Shown here in pieces: positions 7,570 through 15,179 of a stretch of DNA of 34,959 bases. Position 1 is the stretch's first letter. Each line of letters begins with the position of its first letter. The DNA is from Acidobacteriaceae bacterium. GTDB lineage: Bacteria > Acidobacteriota > Terriglobia > Terriglobales > Acidobacteriaceae. The stretch lies in NCBI GenBank assembly GCA_003165075.1, contig PLSM01000094.1, positions 1 to 34,959 on the forward strand, read 5' to 3'. The translations under genes and the position numbers were made by a program. The notes beneath the pieces were generated by a model, which saw only the letters and a list, made by a program, of their open reading frames with translations, was not told the origin of the DNA and did no database searches.

Positions 7570-9488
7570 TAGCGCGTCCTCAAATACTCAATCAGGTCGT
7601 TCAGTTCATCCTTGGTCAGGTCGTTGGTGCGCCCGTGCTTGTCCTCTGGATTGAAGACCGTCCATATCTCTTCCAGCGTGGCCGCGGAGCCGTCGTGCAG
7701 ATACGGCGCGGTCAGCGCCACATTAATCAACTGCGGCGTATCCAGCAGCCCCGTATTGTCCGTCGCCTTCTTCGTCCCCACATCGAAGGACTTCTGGCTC
7801 GTGCCCTTGGACCCGCTGTGGCAATAAGAGCAGCGGTTGCCCTCGGGAATCGGATTTCCGAACTTGTCCGCCGTGCGCATAAACAGCGCCTTGCCGCGCT
7901 CCTGGGCTGGCGTCAACTCGTAGCCCGGCAGCTTCCAGCGATTGGGTCTGCGTGGAATGCTGCGCACGTAAACCACCAGGTCTGTCAGTGTAAGGTCGTC
8001 GTAATTCTCTGCACGCCAGAAGTACTTTTCCGTGCGCGGCCCGCACTCCGTGGGCAGGTTGGGGTTGCCGCCATTCCACTTGTAGGGTTCCGTACCCTTG
8101 ATGTCTTCCAGCAGGCGATTGTCCACAATGTCGCGCCCGAATCCGTCCGGTTCCAAATCCCAGGTGAGCCCGTCGAAGGTGGAGTCGATGTGGCAATTTG
8201 CGCAGCCGATCTGACCCTGGAACGAGTAGCGCGCGGTATAAAACGTCTGCTCACCGTGACGCAACACTGACAACTGCTTAGGCCCCGCCAGCGGAACCGT
8301 CTTCGACAGGACATTGCTGCGTGTGTCGATGACGCTCAGCGTGTCTTCAAGCCGGTTGGCTACCAGCAGCTTGCCATCCCGCGAAAGGACCATGCCGCGC
8401 GGATCGTGCCCCACCGCAATGCGCGCCACCACGTAATTCGCGCTGGCCGAAAGATCCTGTGCATACGGCCCCTGATGCGTATGAATGAAGCGAAGCAACC
8501 GCTCGACATCGATCACGGTCACAATCTCAGAGCCTTCGCAGCTCACATAGATGCGCGACTTGTCGGCTGTGATGGCCACGCCAAAGGGCCGCACGGCGTA
8601 GCGCTCCAGCTCGTCCAGCGGGATCTCTACCGGCTTGCCCACATCCGCGCCGAACAGAGTCAGCGTATCCGCAAACGCTCCGCTGTGTTCCAGGTGCGCC
8701 AGCGGCACCAGGTTCTTGGGATGCAATTGCGCGGCGACACCCAATCGTCCATCGGTGGAAAATGCCACGTGAAATCCGTGCGCAATATTGTGCAGCGGAA
8801 TACGCTCCGCCACCACCGCCCGCGCCGTGTCGATCACCGTGATCTCCGCTTCGGGCGGCGTACGGTTTTCCATCCCCGTCCGGCGCGGCTTGAAATTCGG
8901 ATACACATGGGTCACGTAAAGCCGGCTTCCATCAGGAGAAGGCGTGATGTAACTCGCGCCGCGTCCAGCGGCCAGCCGTTTCTCTTCCGCGCCGGTCTGC
9001 GCATTCAGCACGGCTACGTCGTTGGAGATGCGATTGGCCACAAACAGCTGCTTGCCCTCGCGGTCTTCCACCACGCTCGAAGGCTCTGCGCCCACCGGCC
9101 ATGTTGCCGCCACTTCCAGCGTGCCCGTATCGATCACCGACACCGTATCGTCCCAGGAATTGGCCACGAAGAGCCGCTTGCCGTCGGCCGACAGCGAGAA
9201 TCCGCGCGGCACCCGGCCCACCGCGATATTCTTGATCGCCGCATAGCTGGCCGCATCCAGCACCCTCACCTCCGCGCTCCCTTGGCACAACACGTAGAGC
9301 CGCGTACCGTCCGGCGAAAACAGCACTTCCACGGGAGAAGCGTAGGTCAGAACCTCACCCGTCCTGCCATTTACGTCGGCGTGCGCAGGTCCGCCGGTCC
9401 ACAGCGCAATGCCGCAGAGCGCCGCGCCAAGCCCGCAAAGGCCCGCCACCACCGCGGTTCGCAACCGGCCCTGCACGCGCCGTTTCAT
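7569..9488 (-). CDS. YVTN beta-propeller fused to a di-haem cytochrome c peroxidase/MauG-like domain
   Basis: Exported 639-residue protein. A signal peptide (ends near PAHA, residue 37) is followed by YVTN-type propeller blades (about 45-400; LYVLCQGSAEVRVLDAASYAAI, LFVANSWDDTVSVIDTGTLEVAATWPVG, LLVANRLEDTLSVIDT). A C-terminal cytochrome region (about 410-639) has two covalent haem sites, C429-ANC-H433 and C553-SYC-H557. Towards the end PYLHDGSAATLEEIW (594-609) matches the conserved distal segment of di-haem cytochrome c peroxidase/MauG proteins. That family oxidises substrates with hydrogen peroxide or matures quinone cofactors; which applies here is unknown. The start overlaps the upstream stop by 4 nt (ATGA). 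It is a central redox component of the operon. Confidence 0.88.
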   Translation of the reverse strand: MKRRVQGRLRTAVVAGLCGLGAALCGIALWTGGPAHADVNGRTGEVLTYASPVEVLFSPDGTRLYVLCQGSAEVRVLDAASYAAIKNIAVGRVPRGFSLSADGKRLFVANSWDDTVSVIDTGTLEVAATWPVGAEPSSVVEDREGKQLFVANRISNDVAVLNAQTGAEEKRLAAGRGASYITPSPDGSRLYVTHVYPNFKPRRTGMENRTPPEAEITVIDTARAVVAERIPLHNIAHGFHVAFSTDGRLGVAAQLHPKNLVPLAHLEHSGAFADTLTLFGADVGKPVEIPLDELERYAVRPFGVAITADKSRIYVSCEGSEIVTVIDVERLLRFIHTHQGPYAQDLSASANYVVARIAVGHDPRGMVLSRDGKLLVANRLEDTLSVIDTRSNVLSKTVPLAGPKQLSVLRHGEQTFYTARYSFQGQIGCANCHIDSTFDGLTWDLEPDGFGRDIVDNRLLEDIKGTEPYKWNGGNPNLPTECGPRTEKYFWRAENYDDLTLTDLVVYVRSIPRRPNRWKLPGYELTPAQERGKALFMRTADKFGNPIPEGNRCSYCHSGSKGTSQKSFDVGTKKATDNTGLLDTPQLINVALTAPYLHDGSAATLEEIWTVFNPEDKHGRTNDLTKDELNDLIEYLRTR

Positions 9489-11176
9489 TTCGGCTCCTCA
9501 ATCGTCAGTACACGATCCACGCTCTGCTTCTCCACCGTCTGCTCGCGTCCGCTCGGCCAGTGCACCAGGATCTTGTCGATGCTCTCCGCTCCGCCCAATC
9601 CAAAATGCAGGCGGTCGTCGTTTTGCGACAGATAGCCTGAGCCTGCAACCCGCTCCGCTGTCCAGCGCTTGCTGCCCGCGTAGACTTCAACACGCGCGCC
9701 GATGCCGTCGCGGTTGCTCTTCGTGCCTTTCAGCTTGATCGCCACCCAGTGGCCGGTATTCGTCGAGACGTTGTGCAGTAGCGTTCCCCTGGCGCCGAGA
9801 TTCACCAGAAATGCATCCACCTTGCCGTCGTTGTCGTAGTCTGCAAAACACGCGCCGCGCGCCACCGTACGCACGCTCAACACCGCTCCCGCCGCCTCTG
9901 AAACATCCGCAAAGCGCCCGCCACCAAGCCCGCGAAACAGCGTATGCTCCTGCGGAATCAAGTGAATCAATCCACCATGAAAGATGAGAATGTCGAGCAG
10001 CCCGTCGTTATCGAAGTCGAAAACACCCGTGCCCCAACTAACGTATTGCGCATTCGCCTGCGACACGCCGTTGGTTGCGCCCATGTCGTCAAACGCCATT
10101 TTCCCGGTGTTCCGCAGCAGCCGGTTGTAGTGCCCGTCGGTCACCCATAGGTCCAGCGTTCCCCGCCCCTCAAGATCGGCGAACACCGGTCCCATCGACG
10201 AAGTGGATTCGCCGTTCTGCCCAAAAGCCGTGCCCGTATCGTTGCCAATCTCTTCAAAGGTTCCATCGTGCTTATTGTGAAAGAGGAAGTTCTCCGTACG
10301 GTCGTTGGCCACGTAGATGTCGTCCCAGCCGTCGCCGTCGAAGTCGGCCGCAGTCACGCCCATCGTGCGGCCCACAAATGCCGCAATGCCCGACTTCTCG
10401 CTCACGTCGGTGAACGTTCCATCGCAGTTGTTGTGATACAGCTTGTTGGTTTCTCCCTCGTAATCCAGCGGCCCCGGATAGTTGTCTGCCGCATAAAAGG
10501 CGTGATATTGGGGATCGAACTTCACGTACCGGCCCACGAATAAGTCGACGCAGCCGTCCTTGTCGTAGTCCAGCCATGTGGAGCTGATCGCCCAGCCGTC
10601 CACCTTGATGCCCGCCTTCTCCGTCACATCGGTAAAGTGCCCGTTGCCGTCGTTGTGATAGAGAATCGTCTTGCCGTAGCCGGTCACCAGCAGATCTTCA
10701 AAACCGTCGTTGTCGTAGTCCGCCGCCGTCACGGCCACCGAATACATATCCGGATTGAGCCCTGCCTTTTCCGTTACGTCGGTAAAATGACCATTACCGT
10801 CGTTGCGATAGAGGTGATTGTGCGGCGGTGGATTCGGCTTCACCTTCAGCGGATGCGGATGCATCGAGTCGTCCAGCGGCCGTCCGTTCACCACATATAA
10901 GTCGGGCAGGCCGTCGTTGTTGTAGTCCAGCCACACGCAGCCCGCGCCGGTTCCCTCCAGCAGCGACCCCAGTTGCGCTGACCCGTAGCTGTGCACAAAG
11001 TCAATGCCCGCCTTGTCGCCGGCGTCTTCAAAACGAATAGTGGGAGCCTGTGCGTCGGCAGGCTTCGCCGATGCGGCAGCCTGTCCTGCGGCCGCAGGCG
11101 GTGTAGCCTGCGCCAGCGCGCCAGGTGCAGCGGCAATCGAAATGGCTCCCAGCAAAAGCAGAAAACTTGCACGCAT
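9485..11176 (-). CDS. Secreted VCBS/FG-GAP repeat protein with ASPIC/UnbV domain (CRTAC1-like)
   Basis: A 563-residue exported protein. The signal peptide MRASFLLLLGAISIAAAPGALAQ is followed by an Ala/Pro-rich spacer. Then come repeated calcium-binding-loop strands of the FG-GAP/VCBS type (DYNNDGLPDLYVVNG, DYDNDGFEDLLVTGYG, DYDKDGCVDLFVGRY, DFDGDGWDDIYVANDRTENFLFHN, DFDNDGLLDILIFHG, DYDNDGKVDAFLVN), forming an integrin-like propeller. The C-terminal about 90 residues are an ASPIC/UnbV domain (SNRDGIGARVEVYAG, SGYLSQNDDRLHFGLGG, ILVHWPSGREQTVE). Such proteins are surface or periplasmic and probably bind other proteins or glycans. It follows the haem protein gene after a single base; GGGAGG lies 8 nt before its ATG. 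It has the same domain pair as the C-terminal half of the 1159-residue protein at 15176-18655. Confidence 0.9.
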   Translation of the reverse strand: MRASFLLLLGAISIAAAPGALAQATPPAAAGQAAASAKPADAQAPTIRFEDAGDKAGIDFVHSYGSAQLGSLLEGTGAGCVWLDYNNDGLPDLYVVNGRPLDDSMHPHPLKVKPNPPPHNHLYRNDGNGHFTDVTEKAGLNPDMYSVAVTAADYDNDGFEDLLVTGYGKTILYHNDGNGHFTDVTEKAGIKVDGWAISSTWLDYDKDGCVDLFVGRYVKFDPQYHAFYAADNYPGPLDYEGETNKLYHNNCDGTFTDVSEKSGIAAFVGRTMGVTAADFDGDGWDDIYVANDRTENFLFHNKHDGTFEEIGNDTGTAFGQNGESTSSMGPVFADLEGRGTLDLWVTDGHYNRLLRNTGKMAFDDMGATNGVSQANAQYVSWGTGVFDFDNDGLLDILIFHGGLIHLIPQEHTLFRGLGGGRFADVSEAAGAVLSVRTVARGACFADYDNDGKVDAFLVNLGARGTLLHNVSTNTGHWVAIKLKGTKSNRDGIGARVEVYAGSKRWTAERVAGSGYLSQNDDRLHFGLGGAESIDKILVHWPSGREQTVEKQSVDRVLTIEEPK

Positions 11177-11177
11177 T

Positions 11178-12581
11178 TCAATTGCCTCCCGTCGAGCGTT
11201 GCGGCGCCTTGCCTGTCACGGAAAGATCTGCCGGCGTTGTAGTGCGCAACAGCACGGCGGGCACACGATTTTCCGACGCGTGTTCCGGCCCCGTGTGGCA
11301 GCCCACGCAAATGCGCTGTTCCCCGCTCCGAATCCAGAACCATCCCATCTCATGCCGCAGCACAGCGCCCTTCGCATCCAGCAGCGCAAAGCGAATCGGC
11401 TTGTCCCCCGGAACCTTCACAAAAAATGAGCCATCCTTCTCCACCGGCGCCATTCCCATCGCCACTGCATGCCCCTGCGCGTCTTCCATCTCGAGACGCA
11501 CTTGGGCAGGCACACCCTTCAAATCCCCGTCCCGCGAAAGCCGCGCGTCCAGCGCCAGCATGTTGGCGTAGTCCCAAGGGTGCAGCCCCGACGGATGCCT
11601 GTGGGGCCACGTGCGCGGTGCCAGCAGAACCGGCTCCACGAGATTCTCTCCACTCTCGGCCAGCACCGCTTCCATCGCCGGCGCACCCGGATTCCACAAC
11701 TTGACGGCGTAAGCCGCGCTCGCTGCCGTCCGCGCGCTCACCAGCCATTCTCCCTGCGCCGTTTCCGCAATCGCGCCCACATACTCCGCGTGCGGAGCAG
11801 CCACGCGCTCTTCGTGCGCCAGAGGTGAGGTGAATCGTGCCAGCGAAGCTCCGTGTGTAAACACTACGTCGCCCGAGGCCAACTGCCGTCCACCCCAGCG
11901 CGCGTGGCCGTGATCGCAGCGGTAAGACTCCACACCCGATCCGTCGGCATACACCAGGTACAACTCCGGTGTCGCTCCCGAGCCCAGCGGAAATCCGGCT
12001 TCAAAGAGGATGCGCCCATCTGCCAGCACGTCCGCCGGCAGCGCGCTCGCCTGCATATAGGTCAGCGCCAGGACCGCGGGTGTCCCCGCTGGCTCCATCG
12101 CCAGAGTGGCCGCGCGGTCGTCGATCCGCGCTGACTCCAGTTGAAACCCGAACGGCGTGCGCTGCGCGTAAACCATCCGTCCGCCGGGCAGATAAAGCGG
12201 ACGAATCGCATCCGCCGCGCCCGTGGTCAGCTTGCGCACCGAATGATCTTTCAACGTCAGCTCCCACACCTGCCACGCATCGCCTGCCGCCTGCTTGCCC
12301 GCAAACAGTACCTTCTTCGCACTGAAGGAGACGTTGGCGTCCGCGGTGGCCGCAAAGCCTGGTACAAGTGGCTCCGCCTGGCCCTCATGCACCAATAAAA
12401 GTTGTGCACCCTTCTTGAATCGCTCCTGCCCGCGCAGCGCCGCCAGCGGTTCGTATGTGGGTGCGGCGGTCACAATAAAGTCCGCCCCAACGCTCTGTGC
12501 TGGATCGGGTGCGAACCCGCAGACCGGCAACAGCAATGCAGCACAGACGGCTACCCAGACAGCCCTGGCCCCATCCCTCAT
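11178..12581 (-). CDS. Exported mono-haem protein related to the hydrazine synthase alpha-subunit (HzsA-like) family
   Basis: A 467-residue exported protein. A signal peptide ([24 protein letters not shown]) is followed by TolB/PD40-like propeller strands ([83 protein letters not shown]). The C-terminal segment has one covalent haem site, C425-VGC-H429, in the context [22 protein letters not shown]. That C-terminal context is what is seen in HzsA-related proteins of many non-anammox bacteria, where function is unknown. Hydrazine synthesis is not implied: the two-haem arrangement and partner subunits of true HzsA are missing. ATGA overlap with the DAHP synthase gene upstream, and one base to the gene downstream, show tight coupling. 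A lipoprotein is not excluded. Confidence 0.75.
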   Translation of the reverse strand: MRDGARAVWVAVCAALLLPVCGFAPDPAQSVGADFIVTAAPTYEPLAALRGQERFKKGAQLLLVHEGQAEPLVPGFAATADANVSFSAKKVLFAGKQAAGDAWQVWELTLKDHSVRKLTTGAADAIRPLYLPGGRMVYAQRTPFGFQLESARIDDRAATLAMEPAGTPAVLALTYMQASALPADVLADGRILFEAGFPLGSGATPELYLVYADGSGVESYRCDHGHARWGGRQLASGDVVFTHGASLARFTSPLAHEERVAAPHAEYVGAIAETAQGEWLVSARTAASAAYAVKLWNPGAPAMEAVLAESGENLVEPVLLAPRTWPHRHPSGLHPWDYANMLALDARLSRDGDLKGVPAQVRLEMEDAQGHAVAMGMAPVEKDGSFFVKVPGDKPIRFALLDAKGAVLRHEMGWFWIRSGEQRICVGCHTGPEHASENRVPAVLLRTTTPADLSVTGKAPQRSTGGN

Positions 12582-13507
12582 CCAACAGCCTCCAGGGTCC
12601 GTGCGCCGGCCGGCTCGCTATGCGCAAGCCTGCGCAGCGCCAAGTAGGGATCGAGCATTGCCATCATCTCGTCGAATCCGGCAAAGTCCAGCGACTGCTC
12701 GCCGTCGCTCCAAGCTGTGTTCGGGTCCGGATGCACCTCCACCAGCAGGCCGTCTGCATCCGCCGCTACCGCAATGCGCGCCAGCGCGGCCACCAGGTCA
12801 CGATGCCCCGCCGCGTGGCTGGGGTCGGCGATCACCGGGAGGTGCGAAATATGTTTGAGCAGTGCAATGGCAGTCACGTCGAAGGTGTTGCGCGTTGAAG
12901 TTTCAAAGGTGCGAATCCCGCGCTCGCAGAGAATGACGTTGGGATTGCCGTTGTCCAGAATCAACTGCGCCGAACGCAGCAGGTCGGCCACCGTGGCCAT
13001 CATGCCCCGCTTCAGCAGGATGGGCCGGCCCGACCGCGCCGCCGCTTCCAGTAGCGTGTAGTTCTCCATGCTGCGCGAGCCGATCTGCAGAATGTCGGCA
13101 TACTCGGCCACCATCGGTACGTCGCACTCCGACATCACTTCGGTCACAATGGCCAGCCCGCTCGACTCGCGGGCACGCGCCAGCATCTTCAGCCCTTCCA
13201 GCCCATGTCCTTGAAATGCATAAGGGGAACTGCGCGGCTTGAATGCACCGCCGCGAAGAATTCGCGCGCCTCCGCGGCGCACATGATCGGCGGTGACCAT
13301 CAGCTGGTACTCGGTCTCCACCGAGCACGGCCCAGCCATGGTGATAAACTCCCCGCCGCCGATGTCGAGATCCCTCACCCGCACAATGGTTCGCGGGCGT
13401 ATGGAACTCTTTAGCACATCGGGGGTCTCAGCAAAACGTTCTTGCCAGCTTTCGCGCACCCTCAGCGCTCCAATCCGGGGAAGCGTCAGACTATCGCGCC
13501 CACTCAT
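12578..13507 (-). CDS. aroF: 3-deoxy-7-phosphoheptulonate (DAHP) synthase, type I-beta, without regulatory domain
   Basis: Condenses phosphoenolpyruvate and erythrose 4-phosphate, the first step of the shikimate pathway, in the cytoplasm. From the ATG at 13507 it has 309 residues. Motifs: [24 protein letters not shown] (85-100), [34 protein letters not shown] and [13 protein letters not shown]. The metal ligands are Cys61, His231, Glu257 and Asp268. Their spacings (170, 26, 11) equal those of Cys102/His272/Glu298/Asp309 in the Thermotoga enzyme as I recall them, so this protein is about 41 residues shorter at the N-terminus. It therefore lacks most of the ferredoxin-like allosteric domain and has no chorismate mutase domain. 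The start is chosen by GGAGG 7 nt upstream; an in-frame GTG at 13558 has no such site. First gene of the seven-gene run, overlapping the next by ATGA. Confidence 0.92.
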   Translation of the reverse strand: MSGRDSLTLPRIGALRVRESWQERFAETPDVLKSSIRPRTIVRVRDLDIGGGEFITMAGPCSVETEYQLMVTADHVRRGGARILRGGAFKPRSSPYAFQGHGLEGLKMLARARESSGLAIVTEVMSECDVPMVAEYADILQIGSRSMENYTLLEAAARSGRPILLKRGMMATVADLLRSAQLILDNGNPNVILCERGIRTFETSTRNTFDVTAIALLKHISHLPVIADPSHAAGHRDLVAALARIAVAADADGLLVEVHPDPNTAWSDGEQSLDFAGFDEMMAMLDPYLALRRLAHSEPAGARTLEAVG

Positions 13508-13515
13508 GCCCACGC

Positions 13516-13535
13516 CTCCATCTAAAGGTGGAGAT
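13516..13535. repeat. Short repeat family B, copy 1 (covers the aroF ribosome binding site)
   Basis: CTCCATCTAAAGGTGGAGAT on the plus strand. On the minus strand CTCCA can pair with TGGAG, and the latter is part of the aroF Shine-Dalgarno sequence. A 19/20 identical copy lies 110 bp away at 13626-13645. Confidence 0.6.
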
Positions 13536-13581
13536 GCGCCTCGTGCCTCTTGCCGCACCTGCCACTCCGTTTCTAGCGGCG

Positions 13582-13610
13582 GAATGAACGTTTGTCTGTG
13601 ACGAATGAAC
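13582..13610. promoter_or_regulatory. Direct repeat GAATGAAC, two helical turns apart, in the aroF leader
   Basis: GAATGAAC occurs at 13582-13589 and 13603-13610, exactly 21 bp apart, in the 262-bp region before the aroF-led operon. Identical 8-mers on the same face of the helix look like an operator for a dimeric or tandem regulator. No regulator is assigned. Confidence 0.4.
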
Positions 13611-13625
13611 TTGACTTGCCCTCAT

Positions 13626-13645
13626 CTCCATCGAAAGGTGGAGAT
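13626..13645. repeat. Short repeat family B, copy 2
   Basis: CTCCATCGAAAGGTGGAGAT, one base different from copy 1 at 13516. Here the flanks extend the palindrome to ATCTCCA-8 nt-TGGAGAT, a 7-bp stem. On the minus strand it also contains a GGAG-type sequence. Confidence 0.55.
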
Positions 13646-13735
13646 CATCCCCGTCCGGCGGCACGTCCGCCCGCAGCCAGTGCGCGCGGCCGCATCTCCC
13701 AGGCCCGAACCAAAGCCCCTTCAGATCGAAGCGGT

Positions 13736-13770
13736 TCACTGTGCACTGTTAGCTGTTCGCTGTTCGCTGT
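13736..13770. repeat. Heptanucleotide tandem repeat at the 3' end of the amidase gene
   Basis: Five consecutive 7-bp units on the plus strand: TCACTGT, GCACTGT, TAGCTGT, TCGCTGT, TCGCTGT (consensus TCGCTGT). On the minus strand it starts at the last base of the amidase stop codon and runs into the aroF leader. Confidence 0.75.
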
Positions 13771-15179
13771 CAGCTTCCCGCCATCGCCGGTGCCCGATAC
13801 CCAAATGCCGCATCCACAATCGCCGCAATCCCCAGCGCCACCTCGTCCTCGAACGGCCGCGCCGCGATCTGCACCCCGATTGGTAATCCCTCCCGCGAAT
13901 GGCCCACTGGAACCACCGCCGCCGGCGCGCCTAGCGTATTGAACCACTGCGTGTGCCGCACTGCGTCGAGATACTCCACCGCGCGCCCCTCCACCATCCA
14001 GCTTCGTTCTCCATGGCGAAATGCCGGAATGCTCGCCACCGGGCACAGCAGCACAGGATGTTCCCTCATCTCGGCCAGCGTCTTCGCACGCAGCAAATCC
14101 AGCTCCGCCCATGCATCCAGCATCTCCGTCGCGGTCAGTGCTGGAGCACCGTCTGCGATCTCCAGAAACTCCTTGAAGATGGGGCTCAACTGCTTCTCTT
14201 TGCCGGCTATCTCGGGCGCATAAAACATGGCTCCGCACTGCACAAACAGCTTCCACCACAGCTTGCGCAGCGGTTCCAGCGTGCCCGGCCGCCAGGGTTC
14301 CACGCGAAACCTCGCCTCGCGCAATGCGGCTGCCCCAGCCTGCACAGCGGCGCGCGTCTCCGCCGTCACCGGCGCCAGCCCGTCGTCCTCAAAGAATCCA
14401 ATTGTGTGGCCGCGCAGCTCGTCCAAACTGCGCGTGCGTAGCGCCACCGGCGGGCTCACTGGATCAGTCGCGTCCTGGCCGCTGAGGGTACGAAACATCA
14501 GATCCACATCCGCCATTGTCCGCGCCATTGGCCCAATTGCGCCCAGTACTGAGAACGGACCCACGCACGGCGGCAGGTGCCCTTGTCCCGGAATGCGTCC
14601 CGGTGTCGGCTTCAGCGAGCAGATGCCGGTAAAGTGTGCCGGCACACGCACCGAGCCCCCGCTGTCGCTGCCCAAACCCGCCGCCGACATTCCTGCCGCA
14701 ATGGCCGCCGACTCGCCCCCGCTCGATCCCGCCGGCGAGCGCTCCAGGTCCCACGGATTCCGCGTGCGCCCATGCAGCAGGTTCGCCGTCTCGTAGGCCA
14801 TCAGGAACTCCGGGCAGTTGGTCGTACCCAGAATCAGCGCTCCCGCCGCCCGCAGCCGCGCCACCACCACCGCGTCCTCGCGCGGCACATCGCCCTTGTG
14901 CAGCAGGCTGCCTATCTCGCACCGGTAGCCCTCCGTGGCAATCGACGACTTCACCGTGACCGGCAACCCGTGCAGCGGCCCGCGCGCTTCTTTTTGCACA
15001 TCCAGCCGCCGTGCCTCGGCCCGCACGCGCTCCGCGTCGAGGTCGGCAAATGCGTTCAGCTTTGGATTCAACCGTTCAATCTGTTTCAGATGCGCTTCGG
15101 CCAACTCCATCACGGACACTTCACCCATCCGCAGCATCTCCAATTGCTTCACTGCCGGTTCCAGAGTCAGATCTTTCAC
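13770..15179 (-). CDS. Amidase-signature family amidase
   Basis: A 469-residue cytoplasmic hydrolase of carboxamides (amidase-signature family; GatA-, FAAH- and aryl-acylamidase-like members). The Ser-cisSer-Lys triad is complete: Lys77 in VTVKSSI, Ser152 in SPAGSSGGE and Ser176 in GSDSGGSVRVP. The Lys-Ser and Ser-Ser distances (75 and 24) match FAAH Lys142/Ser217/Ser241. TGICSLKPTPGRIPGQG and AAVVPVGHSREGLPIGVQIAARPFEDE are further family blocks. It is not GatA: gatB/gatC are absent and the N-terminus differs. Substrate cannot be told. The start is GTG, overlapping the upstream stop by 4 nt (GTGA), so it is translationally coupled to the TPR/VCBS protein. A 262-bp gap then separates it from the aroF-led run. 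Confidence 0.9.
   Translation of the reverse strand: MKDLTLEPAVKQLEMLRMGEVSVMELAEAHLKQIERLNPKLNAFADLDAERVRAEARRLDVQKEARGPLHGLPVTVKSSIATEGYRCEIGSLLHKGDVPREDAVVVARLRAAGALILGTTNCPEFLMAYETANLLHGRTRNPWDLERSPAGSSGGESAAIAAGMSAAGLGSDSGGSVRVPAHFTGICSLKPTPGRIPGQGHLPPCVGPFSVLGAIGPMARTMADVDLMFRTLSGQDATDPVSPPVALRTRSLDELRGHTIGFFEDDGLAPVTAETRAAVQAGAAALREARFRVEPWRPGTLEPLRKLWWKLFVQCGAMFYAPEIAGKEKQLSPIFKEFLEIADGAPALTATEMLDAWAELDLLRAKTLAEMREHPVLLCPVASIPAFRHGERSWMVEGRAVEYLDAVRHTQWFNTLGAPAAVVPVGHSREGLPIGVQIAARPFEDEVALGIAAIVDAAFGYRAPAMAGS

Noticed and set aside
8406..9635. A 409-codon plus-strand open frame over the propeller-cytochrome gene
   Set aside because: Arg/His-rich antisense of a gene with clear haem sites and propeller repeats; not protein-like.
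11178..12581. Interpretation as hydrazine synthase and evidence for anammox metabolism
   Set aside because: Only the C-terminal haem context is shared; there is one haem site and no HzsB/HzsC genes, and the rest of the window does not suggest a planctomycete.
13491..13739. An 82-codon minus-strand frame before and overlapping aroF, considered as an aromatic leader peptide
   Set aside because: Trp and Phe codons are scattered, not in a run, the frame is long for an attenuator peptide, and there is no terminator/antiterminator pair. Its translation merely reads through repeat family B.
13770..15179. GatA subunit of the Glu-tRNA(Gln) amidotransferase
   Set aside because: The amidase signature is shared, but gatB/gatC are absent and the sequence outside the signature does not match GatA blocks.
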